From contig JAWLEB010000002.1 of the NCBI GenBank assembly GCA_041686375.1, positions 109,178 to 173,177 of the forward strand: a stretch of 64,000 nt of DNA, in the 5' to 3' direction. Shown here piece by piece: positions 38,141 through 45,456 of this stretch. The DNA comes from JAGXLC01 sp041686375 (GTDB lineage: Bacteria; Bacteroidota; Bacteroidia; Bacteroidales; UBA12077). A program made the position numbers and the translations under genes. Each line of letters starts with the position of its first letter. The stretch's first letter is position 1. Below the pieces are notes generated by a model. It was not told the DNA's origin. It made no database searches and was given only the letters and a program-made list of their open reading frames with translations.

Positions 38141-38553
38141 ATGACAGATAACAAAAATAAACTTTTAGTAAGTGCTATAAAAAACGGTACCGTAATTGAC
38201 CATATCCCGGCGCAGCATCTTTTCAAGGTTATTTCAATGTTAGGCTTAGAGAAAATAAAAAACCAAATAACATTTGGAACCAACCTGGAAAGTAAAAAAC
38301 TTGGCTACAAGGCAATCATAAAACTATCCGAAGTGTATTTTAAAGATGAAGATATAAACAAAATAGCATTGATTGCCCCACATGCAAAACTGAACATAAT
38401 TCATGATTTTAAAGTAACTGAAAAAAAAGCCGTAACAGTACCGAAAAAAATATATGGCATAGCAAAGTGTGGAAATCCCAACTGCATTACAAACAATGAT
38501 AACGTAAAAACAGTTTTCTATGTTCAACCTCAAAACTCAGAGAAGGTAACACT
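38141..38553 (+). CDS. pyrI: Aspartate carbamoyltransferase, regulatory subunit (3' end lost in assembly gap)
   Basis: 137 codons are visible before the run of N. PyrI binds CTP/ATP and carries the zinc that joins it to PyrB. The N-terminal nucleotide-binding domain (LLVSAIKNGTVIDHIPAQHLFKV, then ITFGTNLESKKLGYKAIIK) is complete. The first zinc pair is visible in CGNPNCITN. The second Cys pair and about 15 final residues must lie in the gap at 38554-38653. Length and motifs otherwise match an ordinary PyrI of about 153 residues. Confidence 0.93.
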
Positions 38554-38653
38554 NNNNNNNNNNNNNNNNNNNNNNNNNNNNNNNNNNNNNNNNNNNNNNN
38601 NNNNNNNNNNNNNNNNNNNNNNNNNNNNNNNNNNNNNNNNNNNNNNNNNNNNN
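38554..38653. other. Assembly gap of 100 N
   Basis: Exactly 100 N, a conventional scaffold-gap placeholder. It hides the convergent 3' ends of pyrI and an acyl-CoA synthetase. By family lengths about 48 nt of pyrI and roughly 75-90 nt of the ligase gene are missing, which already exceeds 100 nt, so the true gap is probably longer than drawn or the genes overlap. Confidence 0.95.
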
Positions 38654-40223
38654 ATTGAATTCTTGAAAAACGACTCACACGAGAATTGATATAGGAAAGC
38701 AGTTCCGATCTTAATTCTTCAACTTTAGTGTCAAAATAATTGGTCACTTCACCTTTAAAAGTCCGGTATTTGTTCTCTATTTCCTCCTTATTAAAATGTA
38801 CAAGGGCCACTATCTTCCCTTTTTTTTCCATTACCAGTGATTCCACAACATGGCGGTAATTGTTAATTATGCTTTCAATATCCTCCGGATAGATATTTTC
38901 ACCAGTATTGCCTACAATCATATTCTTCAACCTCCCTTTGATGAAAAGGTTATTGTTCTTGTCAAAAACTCCAAGATCTCCCGTCTTAAACCATCCATCG
39001 GGCGTTAAAACCGCATTAGTAAGTCCTGGTTCCTTATAATATCCTTTCATTACACTAGGCCCTTTAGCCCAAATTTCACCTTCGCCAGTTTTCTTATCAG
39101 GGTTGTGAATTTTCAATTCAATACCTTCAAGATTTTTCCCTGTTGACTGCAAAATCGTATTCTGTGGGTTACATCCTGCTAATAATGGCGATGTTTCCGT
39201 CAGGCCGTATCCTATTGCGTATGGGAATTTAGCCTCTTGCAGAAATTTTTCAACACGTCTGTTTAATTTTGCTCCTCCAATTCCAAAGAATTTAAGATTA
39301 CCTCCGAAAGTTTCTTTCAATTTGGAGCCCGCTATTCTGTTAAGTCTTTTCCTTATTATTGGAACCGTATACAATAACTTAATTACTATATTCTTCTGGA
39401 AAGAGGGAAGTATCTTATTTTTGTATATTTTTTCAATAACCATAGGCACAGAAAGCATAAGTGTGGGTTTAACCTCTTTCAGTGCAGGCAATAAAACTGA
39501 TGGAGTTGGTGCATTTCCAAGGTAAAATACAGAGGCTCCGCTAATTATTGGTAATATAAATCCCAATGTATTCTCATAAGCATGAGAAAGGGGTAAAATC
39601 GATAACAACCTATCTTCAGCATTAACTGTCTGAATTTTCTTGGTTTTCAGTGCATTGTAAGTCAAATTTTTATGGGAGAGCATTACTCCTTTTGATTTTC
39701 CGGTTGTACCTGATGTATATATTATTGAGGCAATATCTTCTTCATCAACCTTATATGTACCAAAAGGTTTCAATCCAAACTCAAAATAGGCTGCTTCCTT
39801 ACCGGAAATGTGAGAAAAATTTTCTATAGCAATGAAATGCTCCAGTTTAGCCTTTACATTTACTTTATAAAGAAGCTTTTTTGAAACAAACACAAGCTTG
39901 GTTTCAGAATGTTGCAGAATGGTGCTGATTTCCGTAGCTGAGAATTCAGGCAAAATAGGTACTGCAACAGCTCCCATAGAAGTAATAGCCAAATAGGCAA
40001 TACCCCAGTTGGGCATGTTTGAGCTAAGAATAGCTACCTTATCACCCTGCTTAATATTCAATTTCTCCAAAAAAGACATCAGGGATAAAACATCACTATG
40101 CATTTCTGCATAAGTTTTTGACGTACCTTGAACAATCCCCAAGGCTATTCTGTCACCATTTTTCCTTACCGATTCTTCAAACAAGAAAGGAAGTGTTAAT
40201 TTTGTATTTTGTGTATTATTCAT
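38654..40223 (-). CDS. Long-chain acyl-CoA synthetase (AMP-forming), 3' end in gap
   Basis: 523 visible codons. An ANL-family ligase: P-loop SIIYTSGTTGKSKGVMLSH near residue 165, GYGLTETSPL, GWFKTGDLGVFDKNNNLFIKGR and GENIYPEDIE. The visible part stops at RVSRFSRIQ. In relatives this is followed by about 25 residues containing the catalytic Lys (PTQKIKR-type), which would lie in the N run. So the gene looks intact but is cut by the assembly gap. It is a paralogue of 21897-23798 but shorter, and convergent with pyrI. Confidence 0.88.
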
Positions 40224-40515
40224 TCTCTACTTTTCTATAATCTCTAATTTTACATAAGTGCGATTCAACAAACAATCGAATAGACATTTATTGATAAGAC
40301 CAAAACCGCAAAGCAAATAAAATAACGAGAATTTCTATCTATTATTATCTGTTTTTAACCCACCACCACGAAAACCCATAAAAACATTTTTGCCCTTCTT
40401 AATCAATAAGTGTTCTCTTTTTGTGTGACGTAAAAAAGGAATACTTTGTTGCATAATATTTGAAAAAATAAAAAATTTTAACTAAATTGTTTAACAACTC
40501 AACTTCTTGAAGTCA

Positions 40516-40941
40516 ATGGTATCTGAAAATGTAAGGAATATTACTAGATATAGGAATGCCCGACTTAGTTCCGGAACTTTGGAGCTTAAAGCAAATAATG
40601 TTTTAAAGTTTGTCCCAAAAAATAACATTGAAATTACAGCCAATCATATCTATGAATTTAAACAAGTAACCAAAAATTCAAACCTGAATAAATATGGTTT
40701 GCTCGTATGTTTATCCAGTCCATTTTCCTATACTGAAAATGCTGTAAATATTCTGAGTAAAGATCAACAGCTACAAGCATTAGCAATTATTCTTAAAAAT
40801 CAGGAGAAAAATTTAAAAAACGCTCTTTTTATGGAAATGGCTTCTATATTACCAAATCCATTCCAAATCCCCGTAAAAATATTTAAAGACGAAAACTGTG
40901 GACACGAATATATATCAAGAATATTAGACAAAAAAAATTAA
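40516..40941 (+). CDS. Small protein resembling STAS/DUF7793-like Bacteroidota proteins
   Basis: 141 residues from the ATG at 40516. There is no signal or membrane helix. An alternating strand/helix pattern (KNNIEITANHIYEFKQVTKNS, YGLLVCLSSPFSYTENAVNIL, QALAIILKN, LFMEMASILPNPFQIPVKIF, EYISRIL) recalls the small STAS-like proteins of Bacteroidota, in which a short helical tail carries a FxD/E-xxxAxxWL-like element. The match is by pattern only. The asnA promoter begins 30 bp downstream. Codon use looks like that of its neighbours. Confidence 0.5.
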   Translation: MVSENVRNITRYRNARLSSGTLELKANNVLKFVPKNNIEITANHIYEFKQVTKNSNLNKYGLLVCLSSPFSYTENAVNILSKDQQLQALAIILKNQEKNLKNALFMEMASILPNPFQIPVKIFKDENCGHEYISRILDKKN

Positions 40942-40970
40942 GATCAGACCAGTGAATTTTATTATGATTA

Positions 40971-41001
40971 TTGACTAATTGTGAAATTTGCTATACTTTT
41001 G
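40971..41001 (+). promoter_or_regulatory. Promoter of the asnA leader
   Basis: A -7 box TACTTTTG at 40994-41001 fits TAnnTTTG exactly. A -33 TTG at 40971-40973 lies 20 bp upstream. Transcription should start near 41008, about 12 nt before the first leader-peptide ATG. Confidence 0.7.
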
Positions 41002-41019
41002 TAAAAAAGTAAGTATAAA

Positions 41020-41079
41020 ATGCATGTCATCAATAACATTAACCTTTCTAATCAAAATTTGAATATTAAATTCAAATGA
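41020..41079 (+). CDS. Asparagine-rich leader peptide 1 of asnA
   Basis: An ATG-started frame of 19 codons, MHVINNINLSNQNLNIKFK, with six Asn codons (AAT or AAC at 41032, 41035, 41041, 41050, 41056 and 41062). The stop TGA at 41077-41079 shares its last base with the 5' strand of antiterminator 1. A ribosome that reaches the stop would therefore cover that strand, while one stalled on Asn codons would leave it free. No alternative frame gives an Asn-rich product. Its position between a good promoter and an intrinsic terminator, in front of the asparagine synthetase gene, is the main support. Confidence 0.75.
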   Translation: MHVINNINLSNQNLNIKFK

Positions 41080-41125
41080 AGGAAGGCTATTAATAAAAAT
41101 AAAATCACACCAGGAAGCCTTCCTT
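41079..41125 (+). promoter_or_regulatory. Antiterminator 1 of the asnA leader
   Basis: AAGGAAGGCT (41079-41088) is perfectly complementary over 10 bp to AGCCTTCCTT (41116-41125). The latter is also the left arm of terminator 1, so the two hairpins exclude each other. The 5' strand starts at the last base of the leader 1 stop codon. Confidence 0.75.
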
Positions 41126-41146
41126 ATAAATAAGGAGGGCTTTTTT
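41115..41146 (+). terminator. Attenuator terminator 1 of asnA
   Basis: AAGCCTTCCTT (41115-41125) pairs with AAGGAGGGCTT (41132-41142), 11 bp with one G-U pair and a 6-nt loop, followed by TTTTTT at 41141-41146. It competes with antiterminator 1 for the AGCCTTCCTT strand. Confidence 0.85.
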
Positions 41147-41162
41147 AATTAAAAGGCAGAAC

Positions 41163-41222
41163 ATGATCAATCTTAACAATTTAAATAATAATCTTAATAA
41201 TAATACCTCCCCTCCAGGGTGA
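41163..41222 (+). CDS. Asparagine-rich leader peptide 2 of asnA
   Basis: A second ATG-started frame of 19 codons, MINLNNLNNNLNNNTSPPG, with nine Asn codons in the pattern N, NN, NNN, NNN separated by Leu. The stop TGA at 41220-41222 lies inside the 5' strand of antiterminator 2 (41219-41226). It begins 17 bp after the T-tract of terminator 1, so it is made only on transcripts that passed the first module. The density of Asn codons is far above what the surrounding genes show and is the classic signature of an attenuation leader. Confidence 0.85.
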   Translation: MINLNNLNNNLNNNTSPPG

Positions 41223-41263
41223 GCAGAGCATCATATGTCAATTTTCATTATAAGCCTGCTTAC
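41219..41263 (+). promoter_or_regulatory. Antiterminator 2 of the asnA leader
   Basis: GTGAGCAG (41219-41226) pairs with CTGCTTAC (41256-41263) over 8 bp with one G-U pair. The 3' strand overlaps the left arm of terminator 2, so the two structures are mutually exclusive. The 5' strand contains the leader 2 stop codon. Confidence 0.7.
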
Positions 41264-41288
41264 AAAAGAAGCAGGCTTTTTTTGTTTT
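41252..41288 (+). terminator. Attenuator terminator 2 of asnA
   Basis: AAGCCTGCTT (41252-41261) pairs perfectly with AAGCAGGCTT (41269-41278) around a 7-nt loop, followed by TTTTTTTGTTTT. It ends about 20 bp before the asnA ATG, where it can only serve to stop transcription into asnA. Confidence 0.92.
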
Positions 41289-41306
41289 ATCTAAATTTTA
41301 AATATT

Positions 41307-42344
41307 ATGGAAACAAAAGTAAAAACATGTAAATCAAAAAGCGTTTTAACAAGAAGGCAAACCGAAGCAGCTATTCTATTAATAAAGTCAACTTTTGAAG
41401 AGAACCTTATAAAAAAGCTGCATCTGGAGAAAGTCTCAGCACCATTGGCAGTAAAAGCTGGTACGGGGATCAATGACGATTTGAACGGAGTTGAAAAACC
41501 TGTTTCCTTTTCCTTAAAAAATGCGGAAAACATACAATGCGAAGTTGTACAATCATTGGCAAAATGGAAACGACTGAGATTAAAAGAACTTAGTATAGAA
41601 CCAGGAAATGGGATTTTAACAAATATGCAAGCTCTCAGGCCTGATGAAACCTTGAGTCTTATACATTCTATCTATGTTGACCAATGGGACTGGGAAGTGA
41701 ACATAGACTATAAAGAAAGAAACATAGAGTTGCTTAAAGAGACTGTAAATAAAATTTATGCGGCAATAAAAGAAAGCGAAATGATTATCTATGAGGAATA
41801 TCCTAGAATATATCCCAAATTGCCAGATAAGATTCATTTCATTCACGCAGAAGAACTAAGAAAAAGATATCCGGATAAATCCCCTATAGAAAGAGAAAAT
41901 GCCATCACGAAAAAACATAAGGCTGTATTTGTAATTGGTATAGGATATCCCTTAGGGGACGGGGAACCCCATGACGGGAGAGCACCTGATTACGACGATT
42001 GGTCTTCTGAAAATGACTATGGCAGCAAAGGACTAAATGGTGATATACTTCTCTGGAACCCTGAGTTAGAAAAAACCTTTGAAATTTCATCAATGGGAAT
42101 ACGCGTAGATAAGACCAGCTTGATAAGACAATTGAAATTAACCGGATGTGAAGAATGGCAAAGACTGTACTTTCATAAACAAATACTAAACTACAGAATA
42201 CCCAATAGCATTGGTGGAGGTATAGGTCAATCCCGTTTATGTATGTTTTTGCTCAAAAAGGCACATATCGGGGAAGTTCAACCAGGCATTTGGCCAGATT
42301 GGATGACTAAAAAATACAATAATATGGGTATAAACTTGCTATAA
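41307..42344 (+). CDS. asnA: Aspartate-ammonia ligase (asparagine synthetase A)
   Basis: 345 residues of the ammonia-dependent asparagine synthetase, a class II aminoacyl-tRNA-synthetase-like fold. It makes asparagine from aspartate, ammonia and ATP. Recognisable segments are KSVLTRRQTEAAILLIKSTFE, the substrate region GTGINDDLNGVEKPVSF, VVQSLAKWKRLRL, SIYVDQWDWE, DYDDW followed by NGDILLWN, and the C-terminal motif 3 SIGGGIGQSRLCMFLL. The length is normal (E. coli enzyme about 330). It is the sole structural gene behind the two-module Asn attenuator, so its expression is predicted to rise when charged tRNA-Asn is scarce. Confidence 0.97.
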   Translation: METKVKTCKSKSVLTRRQTEAAILLIKSTFEENLIKKLHLEKVSAPLAVKAGTGINDDLNGVEKPVSFSLKNAENIQCEVVQSLAKWKRLRLKELSIEPGNGILTNMQALRPDETLSLIHSIYVDQWDWEVNIDYKERNIELLKETVNKIYAAIKESEMIIYEEYPRIYPKLPDKIHFIHAEELRKRYPDKSPIERENAITKKHKAVFVIGIGYPLGDGEPHDGRAPDYDDWSSENDYGSKGLNGDILLWNPELEKTFEISSMGIRVDKTSLIRQLKLTGCEEWQRLYFHKQILNYRIPNSIGGGIGQSRLCMFLLKKAHIGEVQPGIWPDWMTKKYNNMGINLL

Positions 42345-42510
42345 GCCTGAACCATTACATTATAGCCTATGATACTTTTGAATATTTATTAAAATTATTC
42401 AACCTCTACACTAGGCTTAGATTATATATATTAAGATATATATGTAGAATTGAACCTATAAATTCAATCTCACAAATCAATAATCAAATTCAACTAATCA
42501 TGAAACAACC
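42345..42510. other. Intergenic region downstream of asnA
   Basis: AT-rich, with no gene and no clear terminator. It separates asnA from the peptidase relic. Confidence 0.4.
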
Positions 42511-43087
42511 GAATGTTTGAAGACCAACTTCAACCTTTTATCGAATGGAAGGAATTAAAAGGGTATAACGTAGTTGAAGGATATACGGATGAAATCGGAA
42601 CATAAACCTCCGATATCAATTCATTTCTAAAAGATTTAGATAACAACTCATTTCCCACAGCTTCAAGTTTTGTAGTATTTGTTGGTGATGTTGAACAAAT
42701 TCTTGCATGGAACGGAAATAAAGTTTTTCATGTCACAAACTCGTATTATTGAGAAAACACAAGAGACTCTTGACCTGACTTTATTATGGCCGGTTTTCAG
42801 CGTGATAAAGAAACTGTTAAAATATGCCTTGGTCTATTCTATGATTCAGGGGGACCAATGAAGTATATACAAACCCTGCAAAAGAAACTGTAATGATTGA
42901 AAACTTAAATGGAGAAATGATTGAATTTGTAATGATAGAAATGTCAGGGACGGTTGTTACAATAGTATTTTACCAAATTCTGTCAACCAACCTTATATCA
43001 CATCCTATCAGGAAGGGATATACGTTATCCGGTTCAAAACAAAAATCATTTTGCCCAAGAGTATACCGGCTAAAAATTCAGATTTAA
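42511..43087 (+). pseudogene. Relic of a gingipain-like C25 peptidase with T9SS type A sorting tail
   Basis: From 42513 the frame reads MFEDQLQPFIEWKELKGY, then DEIGT-stop-TSDIN, SSFVVFVGDVEQILAWNG and HVTNSYY-stop. This is the start of the C25 (gingipain) catalytic domain, where relatives read FVVFVGDVEQIPAWNG. Three in-frame stops are visible (TAA near 42603, then two TGA by about 42773). The His/Cys catalytic region and most of the protein are missing. After the deletion the end of a T9SS type A domain appears: VYTNPAKETVMIENLNGE, then VMIEMSG and, in another frame, GIYVIRFKTK. So the relic keeps both ends of a secreted peptidase, now with stops, frameshifts and a large internal loss. Confidence 0.85.
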
Positions 43088-43235
43088 GTTGCTTATTTTC
43101 TGATTTTTTTTCGGTCCGAGGACTTGACTGTTCTATATTTCTTGTTGCTACTTAACGGTTAAGAATAAAACTTCACTTATTGTTAAGATCTCAGATTTTT
43201 TTTTCATCTTTACCCCATTATATAATCTTTTCTCT

Positions 43236-45350
43236 ATGCATGTATTCAAAAGGTCTCCCTTCGTGAAGATCGTTATTGTATTCATTGTTGGGATCCTCCT
43301 GCAAAAACATTTAGACTTTACCTGGAATACCCTGGTTGTAATGTTTTGCATTAATATAGCGTTTATCAGTACCTATAAATTCCTGCCCTTAAGATTTCAA
43401 TTTATTTATGAAAAATACCTAAATATTGGCTATATCCTTATAATTATCCTTATTGGCTCAACAATCTTTAAATACAGAACGCAAAATATCCCAGGTTTCC
43501 CGGAAGATGATAAAATGTATTATGGTATCATCCAGGATATTCCCGAAGAAAAAGAAAACACCACAAAACAGACAATGCTGGTTAAAGCATATAAAGACAG
43601 TAACAAATGGATTCAAAACAATGCACAAATATTAACTTATATTCAGAAAGACAGTACCTCACACACTCTAAAACCCGGAGATAACATACTATTCAGAGAA
43701 AGCATAACCAATATAAAAAATTATGGCAACCCAAACGAATTCGATTTTAAAAAATATCTGGCCACACACTCCATCCATTATCAGACATATATCCCAGAAA
43801 ACCACTGGACAAAATTAGATCATACTCACAATTACACAATTAGAAGTATTTCCAATAGCTACAGACAACAACTTATTAATGCAATAGAAAACAAAACAGA
43901 AAAACCCGGGCAACTTGCTGTTGCGTCAGCGTTAATTCTTGGTTATAAAGATTACTTAACCCCGGAGCTAACAGATAAATTTTCTTCATCCGGGGCAACT
44001 CATATTTTAGCTGTATCAGGACTACACGTAGGGATAATATTTCTGCTTTTCCATTACCTGCTTATCTTTATGGAAAAACGACAATGGTCAAAAATATTGA
44101 AAACAGGTTTAATCGTGGCGATCCTTACTGTTTATGCTTTTCTAACAGGATTATCCCCCTCGGTTTCCCGGGCAACGTTGATGTTCTCATTAATAGCCAT
44201 AACTCGTATAACAGGAAGAGATTCTTCCATTTATAACACATTAGCTCTTTCAGCCTTCGTACTGCTATTTGTCAACCCACTTTTATTGTACGCTTTAAGC
44301 TTTCAACTATCCTACCTGGCAGTACTCAGCATAGTCTTTTTTCAACCTAAAATTTACAGTTGGGTCAATCTATCTGCTATTCCCGATAAATTTTGGCAAT
44401 GGCTCACAGTTGCCATAGCTGCCCAATTTGGGACTGCACCCCTTGTCATTCATTATTTCCACCAATTCCCAACCTATTTTTGGCTGACAAACTTTATAGC
44501 AATCCCCGCGGCAACGGTAATAATTATTACTGGTTTTATGTTTTTTCTTATTACTCCAATTTCTGAGAATATTGCAGACATATTCGCATGGCTATTACAA
44601 AATACTATAGAAATTCTCAATCAACTTATAGAAGCTATCAGTAATCTCCCTTTTTCAGTACTCTCGGATATTTACTTAAACTCTGCACAAGTAGTTATTT
44701 GTTATTCTGTCATACTCTCAGCAGGCCTGTTTATTCTACTCAGATCCGGGAAACAAGTACTAATGATTTTGTGCTCCATCCTGCTTTTTTTGTCCATCAA
44801 AACCGGAGAAAAATATTGGACAACAAACGACAAAGAACTAATTATATATAACATACCTGAGCATTCCGTATATAATTACATCAGTCTCTCACATAACTTA
44901 GTGCTCACTGATTCAACATTTGCTTTAAATAAAGATAAAGGCGTAAATGAATTACACTTTTTTATAAAAAATTTCTGGATTCATAGAAATGCAAAAAAGC
45001 CTGAAATACATATAATTAACAATGATACGCTTAAAAAACCAAATACAAATGAATATCTAATCCTGAATGATTTCATGAATTTTAGAGGAACAAAAGTTTA
45101 CAGGCCAACTGCAAATAATCTTGAAACCAAAATACCGAAACAAAAAATAGAAATTGACTACCTTATTCTATCCAATGAAAACAAAATTCCTGTGATCGCC
45201 CTTTTTAAAATTTTTGAAATAAAACATGTCATTTTAGACTCATCCCTTCCGTATTATCAAAAACAACAACTTAAGCAAACCCTTACCAAAAAAGAAGTAG
45301 CCTTTCACGATGTTTCTGAAGAGGGAGCCTATTGCATAGAATTAGTCTAA
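43236..45350 (+). CDS. comEC: ComEC/Rec2-family DNA-uptake channel protein
   Basis: 704 residues. Two N-terminal membrane helices and a DUF4131 region extend to about 200, with an OB-like soluble part (IQDIPEEKENTTKQTMLVKAY). The Competence domain contains SGATHILAVSGLHVG near residue 255, LTGLSPSVSRATLMFS and several helices, to about 520. The final ~180 residues are soluble but lack the metallo-beta-lactamase HxHxDH motif seen in Bacillus ComEC, as is usual in Bacteroidota forms. It should form the inner-membrane channel for single-stranded DNA. Whether the strain is transformable cannot be said. Confidence 0.88.
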   Translation: MHVFKRSPFVKIVIVFIVGILLQKHLDFTWNTLVVMFCINIAFISTYKFLPLRFQFIYEKYLNIGYILIIILIGSTIFKYRTQNIPGFPEDDKMYYGIIQDIPEEKENTTKQTMLVKAYKDSNKWIQNNAQILTYIQKDSTSHTLKPGDNILFRESITNIKNYGNPNEFDFKKYLATHSIHYQTYIPENHWTKLDHTHNYTIRSISNSYRQQLINAIENKTEKPGQLAVASALILGYKDYLTPELTDKFSSSGATHILAVSGLHVGIIFLLFHYLLIFMEKRQWSKILKTGLIVAILTVYAFLTGLSPSVSRATLMFSLIAITRITGRDSSIYNTLALSAFVLLFVNPLLLYALSFQLSYLAVLSIVFFQPKIYSWVNLSAIPDKFWQWLTVAIAAQFGTAPLVIHYFHQFPTYFWLTNFIAIPAATVIIITGFMFFLITPISENIADIFAWLLQNTIEILNQLIEAISNLPFSVLSDIYLNSAQVVICYSVILSAGLFILLRSGKQVLMILCSILLFLSIKTGEKYWTTNDKELIIYNIPEHSVYNYISLSHNLVLTDSTFALNKDKGVNELHFFIKNFWIHRNAKKPEIHIINNDTLKKPNTNEYLILNDFMNFRGTKVYRPTANNLETKIPKQKIEIDYLILSNENKIPVIALFKIFEIKHVILDSSLPYYQKQQLKQTLTKKEVAFHDVSEEGAYCIELV

Positions 45351-45393
45351 AAACATTCCAAAAAAATTTGGATATTAAGAAACAAGGTTTTTC

Positions 45394-45423
45394 TTTGTGC
45401 CTGAATACTAAAAGTTAAATTTG
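45394..45423 (+). promoter_or_regulatory. Promoter of trkA
   Basis: The -33 TTTG (45394-45397) and -7 TAAATTTG (45416-45423) match the Bacteroidota consensus, with an 18-bp spacer. The trkA ATG is 34 bp downstream. Confidence 0.55.
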
Positions 45424-45456
45424 TGCGTATTAATGATTCTAATTTAATATACTGAT

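Noticed and set aside
40335..40454. 39-codon minus-strand frame MQQSIPFLRHTKREHLLI...
   Set aside because: Short, no recognisable family, no clear promoter; likely chance.
41002..41306. T-box riboswitch for asnA
   Set aside because: The T-box core sequence and specifier-loop architecture are not present, and two Asn-rich frames with paired alternative hairpins explain the region better.
43151..43163. Dyad CTTAACGGTTAAG upstream of comEC
   Set aside because: Perfect but short, single, with no T-tract and no known operator match.
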